Assembly (NCBI RefSeq): GCF_029962835.1
Contig: NC_080574.1
Span: 27,378,001 to 27,442,000 of the forward strand
DNA from: Magnolia sinica
Taxonomy: Eukaryota > Streptophyta > Magnoliopsida > Magnoliales > Magnoliaceae
Direction: 5' to 3'
DNA length: 64,000 nucleotides
The notes below the pieces were generated by a model. The model had not been told where the DNA came from and did not search any database. It was given only the letters and a program-made list of their open reading frames with translations. The translations under genes were made by a program, and so were the position numbers. This document shows, piece by piece, positions 1 through 10,100 of this stretch; position 1 is the first letter of the stretch; each line of letters starts with the position of its first letter.

Positions 1-497
1 TTAACAAAAAAAAAAATTTCCATGGGCACAGTGTGCACCAAGAGTCATTTCGCATTAAAGTTCCCACAATTTACAAACAGTATATCGAGTCTTAAAATGC
101 ATTTCAAAATGGAATTTGAGGATTCAAATTTTGAAATGCTGTTGGATTCCCGCCAACCATCTTTAAACGGTGGGAGATAAGAGCACGCTGTGCATATTCA
201 ACTCACTCCCCAGAATTTACAAACATTAGTAAAAATTAAAGAACTACATAACAATCTACCAGAGAACCAAAAACCCTCCACAGAAATTTGATCCTGACAA
301 GAGATGGAAAGAAAATGTGCAAGAAACCCTAGAAACAAACAACCTACACATGTAGAAGAAACAGAAGGCAATAAGCATAAAGAATACGACAATTCAACGA
401 ACTGCGGGTCTTAAGAAAAGAAACCCTGATCAGCAGATGAAATCATGCAAATTATAGGATCAGATAAAACGTATCCGTATAGAATTCCGAAGCGAAC
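1..497 (-). other. Probable intron 2 of the G-patch gene
   Basis: No open frame continuing the G-patch domain is visible on the minus strand between the donor at 497 and the window edge. The stretch is AT-rich and without repeats I recognise. It is therefore read as intron, by inference only. Confidence 0.45.
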
Positions 498-714
498 CTG
501 TTCGGCGATTCCAAGACCCGTGCCCTCCTTCCATCCATGCTTCTTCAGTAGCTGCAGGACAGCAAGACGCGATGCGAAAATCTTCAAAATCGGAAATTTC
601 CGAAGAGAAAAGAAAAATCCCTCGTGAAAGAAGAGCGGGAAATGAGAAACCGACCTGAAATCCGATGTTGGAAGAGTCGATGGCGCTGGAATTCGAGCCC
701 AGCTCTTCTCCCAT
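498..714 (-). CDS. G-patch domain protein, 5' part (two coding exons; gene continues beyond the left edge)
   Basis: Two in-frame exons are seen on the minus strand. Exon 1 is 714-655: 20 codons from an ATG, ending GFQ, then a GT donor. After a 103-bp intron, exon 2 is 551-498: 18 codons behind a CTGCAG acceptor, ending before GTTCGC. Joined, residues 18-38 read as the core of a G-patch, with the GFQ-LLKKHGW-EGTGLG pattern (aromatic residue, then Gly-rich GxGLG). G-patch proteins bind RNA or activate DEAH-box helicases in splicing and ribosome biogenesis, mostly in the nucleus. The serine-rich leader directly before the domain fits the plant GPATCH8-like type, but that subfamily is an inference from about 38 residues. 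Both introns are phase 0. The rest of the gene, including the end of the domain, lies outside the window; positions 1-497 look like intron 2. The splice pattern plus the motif make this a real gene start rather than a chance reading frame. Confidence 0.8.
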
Positions 715-1410
715 CGGTCAACGCCTCGATTTTCAACGACCCGACGAAGATCGACGTCAGTATTTCTTCTGCAATTTCAGAAGGTACAAAAGGAATCGAC
801 GTATGACTCGATCCACCGTCTTATAAAGAGAAGCTGAGTCCAATGCTTGGCAACGTCAATAGCGTCCTGATGCACCTATTCTACAGGTGGGCCATGGTTC
901 GGCGATCCGTACCGTTGATATTGTCTGCACGCATCTGATGTAAAATCCACTCCGTCCATCAGATCCTGTCCTCCATTCTGTTTTTCCATTCAAATGACAA
1001 AAGAGATCCACAAATCATTTGGGCCACACCACAGGATTAACGAAGATGGATGTCCATCATAAAAGATTTAAATATGGGATCACCATTGTGTGTGTTCTTT
1101 AATCAAATCCGTTAATCAGGTATAACTCACCATGATAAAGTGAAAATACAAAAACCAGGATTCTCCAAATATCAGGCTCGCCACACCATGTTATTAGAGG
1201 TTTTAGGAGTTTTTTTTGACGTTGCTGCCATTGGTCTGGTCCATCAGAGCTTTTTAATTTCTCTTATATTTTGTATGTACGAATAAATTAAAATTTATCA
1301 CCCGATGAACGTAGTCGATATACATATGCAATATGGTGAACCCCACGAAACTTGGGTGGCTGCGTGTCGACGATTCCGGTTGGAATTGTCTACAGCACCT
1401 GGTTTAAGTC
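715..1410. other. 5' flank of the G-patch gene; diverged repeat sequence
   Basis: Positions 715-830 probably hold the 5' UTR and core promoter of the minus-strand G-patch gene. From about 880 there are eroded pieces of the palindromic repeat family ('gggccacaccacagga', 'ccactccgtccatc'). No reading frame here looks coding. Confidence 0.4.
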
Positions 1411-1950
1411 GGAAACGGATTGGCTACTGCCCCTGCAACCAGCCAATGGCTGGTGTTCGGTGCTCTGTGGGACCCACCATGATGTTTGTGTTTCATCCAT
1501 GCCGTCCATCTAGTTTTATAGATCATTTTATGACATTAATTCAAAAATGAGTTACATTCCAATCTCAAGTGGACCACATTACAGGAAACAGTGTCGAATG
1601 AATTTCCGACCATTAAAAATTTTTTGGCGGCCATGAAAGTTTTGGATCAAGCTGATATTTGTTTCTACCTTTCATCTGGGTCTGTATGACCTAATCAACA
1701 GATTGGATTTCAAATAAACAGTACAGTGGCCTTTAGGAGGATTTTAATGGTGGATATCCAATCAATATTGTTTTCCTGTGGTGTGGTCCAACTGATATTT
1801 ATATTCCTCTCATTTTTGTAATCAATCACTAAAATGATCTTTAAAAATGAATGAACGGAGCGGAGAAAACAAATACATCATGGTGGGCCCCACAGAAAAC
1901 AGACCATCAGCCACGGGGCTGGTGGCAGGGGGAGTCGCCAATCCGTTCAT
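1411..1950. mobile_element. Palindromic MULE-like MITE, copy 1 (long TIRs)
   Basis: The left end GGAAACGGATTGGC and the following 60 bp are matched in inverse by the right end, gccaatccgtt at 1937-1947. The terminal arms carry 'accagccaatggctggtg' on the left and 'cagccacggggctggtgg' on the right. Inside lie the family's core arms: 'acccaccatgatg', 'ccgtccatc', 'ctcaagtggaccaca' and, in inverse, 'tgtggtgtggtcca' and 'catcatggtgggccc'. Flanking 9-mers (gtttaagtc and gtaaaccat) do not match, so the TSD has decayed. It is non-coding and non-autonomous. Assignment to Mutator-like elements rests on the copy at 28117-28613. Confidence 0.75.
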
Positions 1951-2295
1951 GTAAACCATCCAACCTGTGTAGGCCCACCATACTAAACATGCGAAAAATC
2001 CACCCCGTCCCTCGGGCGAATACCATTATTTGGACGGTAAATACAGTAGATAAACCCAATTAAAAACCCATGTGGACCCAATGTCGGGAGTAACGTGAAA
2101 CTGCTCCCAAAGATTCTAACTTCGTGAAGTGTGGCCTGGCTTATCATCCCTTCATCCGGATTAGTTGCACCTGACTAGCGGGTTTGATGGAAACGATATC
2201 ATGGCAGCCCCACACAAACCTATGGTTGGCATCCCATCAACACTGTTTTCATGCCTCGTGGCTCATTGAATTGGAGATCTAAGTTATTTTTTAAA

Positions 2296-2698
2296 GGGCG
2301 CTTGGATCATAAGTTACTTATGCTATGAGTAACTTATTTTAATTTATATTTATGAGGTTAAAGTAATTGAGTAACTTTAACTAAAAAAGTTATTTATAAT
2401 TGATCTTAAATCAAACTTATATATCTCACAAGTAATATATCTTTGTTTTTACTTATTAAGAAGAATCAAACATGCCTATCAGCTTCTCCTCTCTTTTGTT
2501 TTTCCTATACCTTTCTTTAGCAACTTATGAAAAAGTAAAAAAGCTATATTTTTTATAAAAAAAAAGACAATTAAAGTGATTATTATTTTTAAGTTTTAAA
2601 AAAGTTTATAGCTAATTATAAACCAACTTACTTATCCGAAATAAGTTACTTATCTACCATTGTAAGTAAAAAAAGTAACTTATTTGGTGGTATTCATA
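2296..2698. mobile_element. AT-rich TIR element of the 'taagttactta' family
   Basis: The left end GGGCGCTTGGATCATAAG and the right end, ending in gaccc at 2690-2694, are imperfect inverted copies. 'ataagttactta' recurs in both orientations. The family also occurs at 38460-39252 and 47605-48180, where the ends are clearer (GGGCCCATTTGGATC, and GATCCAAACGCCCCC inverted). The ends and AT-rich body suggest a hAT-type MITE. No TSD is evident. Confidence 0.55.
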
Positions 2699-3580
2699 CT
2701 GACCCTAAATGGCACAAAACCAAATTAAGGGCCAACAACTAAAACATCTCATTTTTTGCATTTGCTTACTCTCGAACTCATTGAATGGTGCTAGATTTGC
2801 CATGTTCAAACCTCACGTAAGCCATTGCCTAGAGTCATAAAACACATTCATTCAATGCAACTACCAATATGAGGCAAGGATAAAATTTGACATAGTGAAC
2901 ATTACGGTTGTCAAATCATCAATTTCTCTAAAAGCCTAGGCTATTAGAGAATAATGCATTAATGTATATAAAGGGACTAATACTCACACACATGTGAGGG
3001 GAACTCTGCATGGAAATATACTGGGTATAGATGGATGGACACTCACAATTCACACCATAAATGGCCCCTTATTGGATAATATATTAGGAATTCACACTGT
3101 TCTCAAGATTCCTAAGAAAACATGATGTTTGTGGGGTGGGTGACGCCTTAAAAAAAAAAAAAGAAGAAGAAGAAGAAAGAGCTCAACTTTGGGCTTTTTC
3201 CAAGTGAAAGGCGAGGTCGTTGGTGTAGCCGAAATGTATAGACAGACAACGATAGGGTTATGCTTGTGCATCCATTTCAGACAATACGTAAAACTGCAAT
3301 ACTGAGTTTAAGAACATTTGTAAATACTTCGAACAATCACATTTGAAAAATAATATATTTGAATCTCAGCATGCATGACTATCTCCCATGCTCAAGCGAT
3401 GGGGTTTGCGCCGGTTTTTAGTAAACATCTCATGTGCAAACAAACCACATGTTTTGGGAAAAAAATGCTCATGTTTTCATAGCACTATAAATTTTAGTGC
3501 TCCTTGCTGCATATGTTCCCTGGATGGGCTGATCTGAATCATCCATTGAGGGAGCAGATCAGGTGGTACCTTGAGCATAA
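2699..3580. other. Intergenic DNA with no gene recognised
   Basis: Only a short A-rich and AAG-repeat tract (about 3150-3178) stands out. No coding signal or structured repeat is visible. Confidence 0.5.
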
Positions 3581-4039
3581 GTTGGTGTTACCTTGATCAC
3601 AAGGGGCCCACCCTTGATGAATGTGTTGTATATCCATGTTGTCCATCCATTTTTTTCATCTCATTTTATAACTTTATTCTGAATTTTAAGCAGATCCAAA
3701 TCTCAAGTGGACCACACCATTGGAAATTAAGGCGATCGACCATTAAAAATTTATTGTAAGTCATAAAAGTTGTGGATCAATTTGATCTTTATATTTTCCC
3801 TTCATCCAAGTCTGCTTGACATTATCAACGGGTTTGATGGCAAATAAATATTACCGTGGATTATAGTTGTTCTTAATAGTGGGCATTTAATCATCGATGT
3901 TTCCTACCTTGTGGTCCACTTGAGATTTGGATTTGCTTAAGTTTTGAGACAACGTCCTAAAATGATCTAAAAATTGATAGACATTATGAATATAAAACAC
4001 ATTAACCAAGATCGGCCACACAGTTAGGGTAACACTCAC
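3581..4039. mobile_element. Palindromic MULE-like MITE, copy 2
   Basis: Core arms run from 'aggggcccaccc' near 3600 to 'cggccacac' near 4020, with inverted outer ends 'gttggtgttacc' and 'gggtaacactcac'. Diagnostic pieces are 'tccatgttgtccatcc', 'ctcaagtggaccacacca' and, in inverse, 'cttgtggtccacttgagat'. It is more diverged than copy 1, and no TSD was found. Confidence 0.65.
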
Positions 4040-4080
4040 TAACAGCTAATCCTCTCCCATCCATTGAGCCTAGGGATGTT

Positions 4081-4202
4081 CTAGGGGTATCAATGGGCCA
4101 CACTTGGACTAGAACAAAATCAAAATTTTGAATAGCCCAGCCCAAAATAGTTCAAAATCCAGGGCAAGAACTACCCTAAGCCCAGCCCATTGACAGCCTT
4201 AA
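4081..4202. mobile_element. Short hAT-like MITE (about 120 bp)
   Basis: The left end 'ctaggggtatcaatgggc' and right end 'gcccattgacagccttaa' are inverted copies of each other. The body is rich in 'agcccagccca'. The length and TAGGGGT ends resemble small hAT-type elements. No TSD was identified. Confidence 0.45.
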
Positions 4203-4664
4203 TTGAGCAGAACACATTTTACATGCTCTCATACATGCTGATGAGATGATCCAATTCATCCCTCATGCAATGTCTCCTTGTTAGTATTGGTATTATTACA
4301 GTTATCATCCTTTTTCCAACAGGACTGGCGCGGGTATCATTGCCCATAGAAGTGTTTCTTTTAGAATTATGAGTGATCCATTATGGGCCGGTCCTGAAAA
4401 ATAAATGGATTAAATTGCTGATTGGACATGTTCCGGTATAAATAATCTTGACCGTCCACGTGTGTCAAATCAGTGCGATACTCGCTAGCTATGCGTTTTG
4501 GACCTAATGAAAAATTGAGATCAATGGATTGAACTGTCCCAATGCAACCAGGAGCACTTACAACTTATCGTGCCGATCAATTTCTTGCTTTTATAAGTAG
4601 AAGATATAAATAAAAAGTTAGATGGTAAACACGTTCCAGAATATCCATGGATTCTACTACATAA

Positions 4665-5095
4665 TAAGTAAACTTTGTGTGGCCCAGCATAATGTATGTG
4701 TCTTATCCACACTGTTCATCCCATTTACCAGCTCATTTTAGCCGCGAATCCAGAATTGAAACACATACACAGCTCATGTGGACCACACTGCATGAAATAG
4801 TGGGAATAATAATGTTTACTATTAAAACTTTCCTAAGGCCCACAGTGATGTTTATTTGTCATCCAACCTCTTTACAAGCCTCACAGGCATGTGAAGCCAA
4901 AACACAAGTATCAACTTGTTTCAAAGCTTATGTGTTCCCAATAAGGGTGGGTTCAATTTCTAGTTTCCCGCGGTGTGGTCAACTTGAGCTTTGGATATAG
5001 TTCAATTTCGTGATCATGTCCTCAAATGATCATAAAAACGGATGGACTGCATGGATACAACATTTATATCATGATGGCCCCCACAGAGTTTACTC
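4665..5095. mobile_element. Palindromic MULE-like MITE, copy 3
   Basis: The arms run from 'aaactttgtgtggccca' to 'ggcccccacagagttta', which are inverted copies. Internal landmarks are 'ctcatgtggaccacactg', the central 'cccacagtgatgtttat' and 'ggtgtggtcaacttgagctt'. No intact TSD is seen. Confidence 0.65.
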
Positions 5096-5510
5096 AATAT
5101 GTGACACGCATCTTGGTGAGACTAGGGGTGTACACGAATTGAGTTAGGTCGGTTAGCTCACTCGACCTAACTCAAAAAAGCTCAATTTGACTCGGTTTAA
5201 AGTTGAGTTCGAGCTAAGTCGAGCTGATTTTTTGAGCTTGAAAAAATTTCAAACCGAGTTTGAGTTTACCCGAGCTCGACTCGACTTGGATCAAACTCCA
5301 ACTTGAAATGAACTCGGATCGAACTAGTTCAGTGACTCAATTATTTTGATATTAATGTTGCACACCAAGTGTTTGATGAAATGACTCAACAAAGAGTCCG
5401 CTAGTGGCAAGGAATGCATGTACATGAAACAGATACAAAATTTCCTTGATTTTGATGTTGCCTATAAAGTGTTTGATGAAATACTTGTAAATAGCTGCTG
5501 CTGTTTTACA

Positions 5511-6315
5511 CAGGGGTGCACATCGAACCGGTAGAACAATGGAACGGAACTGGAACCGATCAAACGGTCCGGTTTAGTCTGGTTATAGAGTGCACCAGTT
5601 TTGATTTTGGTTCCAAAAATCAAAGAATGGTTGGATACAGTTCAGTTCTGATTTAGGGGGTATGAAGAACTGAATCGAACCATGGAATCGAACTTAGAAC
5701 CGAACCAAGAACCGTACTTATGTTTAAAACAAAACAAAAAACCCTAAGTCTACTCAACCCAACTGTGTCTGCGTGTGGCTGCCCAAGCCCCCTGCCCTCT
5801 CTCGCCATCTTTCTCTTGTAGTCTCTCTCTCGCCATCTCTCTCTCGTTGTCTCTCTCTCTCTCGATGGTCCTCTCTCTCGCAGCTCCTCTATCTCTTGTT
5901 GCTCCATTATATTCTTGTGATGTAGTCCTTAGATGGACGGTGGATATAAATGCATATTTACAAAATGGTCCTTAGCAAGGTTTCAACATGTGGCCGTTCA
6001 TCACCACTATTTTCTACGGCGGGGGCCTACTAGAGCTGTTGAATCTACTTTATTTCTGAGTATCCGCTCACGCGCGGGTCTATGTGACCAAATCAACAAG
6101 TGAGTGTGTCAAAACGTGGGCCCCAACAATTCATACTAATTAGGTTGGATTTTAAAAAGCTTAGAATTGCGGAACCGAACTGGTTTTCACGGTCCAGTTC
6201 CAGTTTGGTTCTAGTGTGCTAACGGTTTGGTTCTGAAAATTCCTAGAACCGTATGGAACAGTTCGGTTTTGGTTTCACCTCATAACTAGATTGAACCGAC
6301 TAGTGTGCACCCTTA
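5511..6315. mobile_element. hAT-like non-autonomous element (inner, nested)
   Basis: TIRs are CAGGGGTGCACA at 5511-5522 and TGTGCACCCTTA at 6304-6315. Subterminal motifs such as 'aaccggtagaac' and 'ggttcggtt' recur in both orientations. The flanks gttttaca (5503-5510) and actttaca (6316-6323) agree at 6 of 8 bases, as expected for an old 8-bp hAT duplication. It lies inside the outer element and is therefore younger. It contains a CT-rich tract at about 5815-5884. Confidence 0.65.
5815..5884. repeat. CT-rich simple repeat
   Basis: Repeated 'ctctctctcgccat' blocks and (CT)n runs lie inside the inner hAT-like element. Reading frames through it are low-complexity and not genes. Confidence 0.8.
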
Positions 6316-6724
6316 ACTTTACATACAATGGGATATTGAAAGTGAAGTGCATGTGTCCGTGAAAATGCCATAGATGCTTGATTTTGGCTTGAACTGGCCC
6401 GATCGGCTGACTGAACTGAGCGAGCTGGCCAGTCAGGCTTGAGGAGGACTGAGCCGAGCCAAGTTCGAGCTGGGTTAGCTGGTAGCTGAGCGGAGTCGAG
6501 CTGAGGCCAACTCGACTCGGTTCGGCTCGATGTACACCCCTAGGCCGTGAGACCATCTAGAGAAGCGATACAGTTACTTATCATACGCAACCGTTTCTCT
6601 AATTTCAAATGGTAAAAGATCTGATACGAGGCATCAGGAAACAACGGCAGAAAACAGAATTTGCTCAACGGTCCACACATTTAAGCAAGGGAAAGCTACA
6701 CAAGTGATGGATAACATTGTTCAA

Positions 6725-6870
6725 CACCAGATGGACGCCGCCATTGATAAACCATCCATCACAGGCCCACCAGATGGACGCCGCTATTGATAAACCATCC
6801 ATCACAGGCCCACCAGATGGACGCCGCGAGATGTCTGCACCATTATGGCCCCACCAGATGGACGGCCACC
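6725..6870. repeat. 43-bp minisatellite upstream of the PP6 gene
   Basis: 'caccagatggacgccgc' starts at 6725, 6768 and 6811 (period 43) and again in part at 6852. Units one and two are nearly identical through 'attgataaaccatccatcacaggcc'. It lies 320-470 bp before the PP6 start codon, so within the probable promoter. Confidence 0.85.
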
Positions 6871-7040
6871 GATTTATTTTATTTCTCGTGTGTGTCGTGT
6901 GAAAAGCAATCTCCATTTCATCTGCGTCTCGTTCTCCTCTCGTCGCACAAGGACACAGGTGCCTCTTAGAAAATATCTCGGGGCTTTTCTGACCTTTTGC
7001 GCACCTCTTGTCAGAATCGCCTCCCTTGGAAAAACTTGCC

Positions 7041-7047
7041 TATAAAG
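7041..7047 (+). promoter_or_regulatory. Candidate TATA box of the PP6 gene
   Basis: TATAAAG stands 145 bp before the start codon, in 'cttgcctataaaggcc'. It is followed by a pyrimidine-rich stretch suitable for a transcription start near 7070-7080 and a 5' UTR of about 115 bp. No other TATA motif is better placed. The assignment is by position only. Confidence 0.5.
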
Positions 7048-7191
7048 GCCAAGAAATCAATTTGACGAATCTACCCTCGCCTCTAGCCTCTGTTTGTGTC
7101 GCTCGCCTGCTTCCCCTTTTCGAATCCCCTCCTCTTTCGTCAAAGCTCGAACAGTTCTCAGAGAGAAATCGCCTCTCTACGAACAGCCGCC

Positions 7192-10100
7192 ATGGATCTC
7201 GATCTCTGGATTTCGAAGGTGAAAGAAGGCAACCATCTAACAGAAGAAGAGCTTCAGCTCCTCTGTGAATACGTAAGATTTCGAAATCCCCGCCTCTATC
7301 TCTAGGTTTTCTGTTTGCACTCGATATGCCGATCTCTTCTCGCGCTTGCGGAATTAGTTTTCTGTTTCTGATTCATTTTCTGCCCTCGATTTCAAGCTGC
7401 CCCTGACTCTTTTTTTTTCCCTCTCTCGTGATGGTGATTCTATGGAAAATTTGATATTCCGCGCAGTTTTTTTTTTGGTGTGTGCGTAAGATTTTCGATT
7501 TTGACCTTATTTCATTCTCTATTGGAATTTTGACGTGTTTTTAATGCTGTAATTTCTTTCCTGTCATTTTTTTCCCATTTGAATTGCTATTCATCATAGG
7601 TAGATTAGGAGAATTTTCTATCAGATAAATCCATAATGTACATTGGGACCACGAATCATCTATCAGATAAATCTAGGTGATTGATATTTTCAATATTGAT
7701 GGTTGGATGCTCCAAATCGATAATCAGGACCCTTGAATGGGCTTGTTCTTTGCTCGCCCAGCTTGTGTGGTTTGGATCCATATCATTGTTCTGCTGATTG
7801 GGATGTCTTTTTCAGCAACAGTTTGGTAGCTCCAGTTACCACTTACTTTTACAAGCTTAATCTAACTAATGGAGTGGAATAAAAAAGTTGGCCCATCTTT
7901 CTCCATTTATCAGAGTGGGCCACATTACTACTAGCGCATGGAATCGGGTATGGCTCAGGAATGGGATTTGCACGTGGAATTGAAGTGCAGACATAGGCAG
8001 ATCATCCAAGTTGTAATGTCTGAGCAATGTAGCGAGTGATAGTTACATTTGTGTTAGCTGTGGGTTGTTATGCCAAGCCGTCCACGGGTTGCTTGCTTGG
8101 CTCACAAATCAGTTCGAGTGAAATGGGAGCAGCCTAAACTGTGAAAACAGGGTTGTGGGAGAGCAATACAAGTGTCGTGCTGCTAGGCGAAGCAGTGGAG
8201 TGATGCACCCTAGATGGCTAGAGTCTAGTAGCCGAAAGCATCACTAGCTTACTCTTTGACCCGTGAAGCATGGGGCACATGGAATCCTGTGTGAGACCAA
8301 AGATCTTGAGCGACCAATCCAACAGAACAACGCAAAAGATAAAGAAGTATTGTCAAGTTCTTCATGCTCGTTCCAAGTTTGAAGTGGTGTGAAATCCGTG
8401 TAGAAGGCGTATTTATGATGAATTTTTGGATTATTGTGAGCTGCATTTTGCATTTCAGTAATATGAAGATTGACACAAATGTTTGGGCAGCATGCTGAAA
8501 AGGGCAATAATTGGGTTTTATTTGTGATTTTAGGGTTCATAGAGATTCAATACCAATTTTGTATCTTCAGTTTGTAGATGACATAGTTATATTTTGCAAA
8601 GCAAAGCCGGATATGGTGGACAAACTTCAGATGGTGGTTAGGTGTTTCAAAGTGCTGTCAGGTCGGAAAGTGAATATTACCAAGAGTGAAATGTTGGGTA
8701 ATTGGATATTGGCTGAAGATGTGAGACAGTTGGTGTGGGTCTTCGGCTGTAGAGCGGGGTCTTTTCCATCTATGCATTTGGGCTTTCTCCTACATATTGG
8801 AAAACCAACAAAACATCTTTGGGATTGAGTTGTGGACAGATTCGAATGGAGAAAAGCAAATATCTATCATTGGGAGGCAGGCTGACTATCATCAAAGTAG
8901 CCCTTTCAAATATTCCTCTCTACTTCATGTCCCTCTTTAAGTGTCCTAAATTGGTTCTAGTTCAATTTAAAAGACTTTGAACATAAATTTTTGTGGCAAT
9001 GATCGGAGGAAGAAATTCCATTTACTTGAGTGGGAAGAGGTTTGTAAGTCTTAAGAGGAGGGGGGGAGCTAATATCGGAGACATGGAGACAACAAAATTG
9101 GCTTTGTTGGCAAATGGTGGTGGAGGTCTGGGACAAAAAGATTTAATCTGGAGAGATGTCGTAACAGCTAAATATGGTGGTGAGATGGGGGGATGGACGA
9201 CTAGGGACTCATATTTATATAGACCGTCGGGAATATGGAAAGGAGTCTCGAATGTGAAAGCAAAGTTCATGTAGGGGATTGGGTTTTCCCTAGGTAATCG
9301 GGAGAAAATCCAGTTCTGGAAGGACATGTGGGTGGGAGAATCTTCCCTTCAGGATGTTTTTCCGAGACTATAGCTAAAATAGCGGTACACATTGACCTTT
9401 TGGTTTCGAGGTGCCACTCGAGTAGTGATGGTGTGATGGCGTGGCTGCTTTCGTGCCTAAGGAACCTTTCCAATGAGAAGATCCACGACCTTGTCATGCT
9501 CTTAAGAGGTATTCAGCTCCTTTCTCCATCGGAGGGGGAGAAAGACCGGATGAGGTGGCTCAAGGAGGCTTCAAGAAGCTTTTCTATTCATTTTTTTTTT
9601 CAAGATGCTTAGCAACTATCAAGAGGAAGGCGTTATCGCAAAGGCATCTTTCATGTGGAAATATGGAGCTCCTCAGTAGTTGTGGCATTCACATGGCTAG
9701 TAGGGAGGAAAAGAGTATTGACAATTGACAACCTCCAAAAAGGCCAATGATCATTCCAAATGTTTGTATTATGTGCATGAGGAACTCGGAATCGGTGGAT
9801 CACTTGTCCATTATTGCCTGTTTGCGCATGAGGTTTGGTCTATCTTCCTCAAAGCCTTCGGTATTTCATGGGTGATGCCTAACGGCAGGCATCGTAGAGG
9901 TGTTGCTATCTTCTTGGCATGGGATGAAGCTAGGTAAGCAAGAGCAGGCATTGTGGAGGTCATCCTTATTAGTCGAGCTTTGAACGCTTGCGGGGGGGTT
10001 TGTCCTTTGTTGGTAGAAGGGCAAAGAATTGCTTGGTGGGCTGGATCTTTTGTATAGATGCTTTATTAGTACTCATGAATCTTTATAACTACCGATTGCT

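Larger units (their letters stand above)
5123..6542. mobile_element. hAT-like non-autonomous element (outer), carrying a nested element
   Basis: Terminal inverted repeats are TAGGGGTGTACA at 5123-5134 and TGTACACCCCTA at 6531-6542. Subterminal sequence is rich in 'gagctcgag' and 'gttcggctcga' blocks. The left flank ggtgagac (5115-5122) is echoed as cgtgagac at 6546-6553, so 7 of 8 bases match, but with a 3-base offset from the right terminus. This is suggestive of a decayed 8-bp hAT TSD. A second element occupies 5511-6315. No transposase is visible. Confidence 0.6.
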
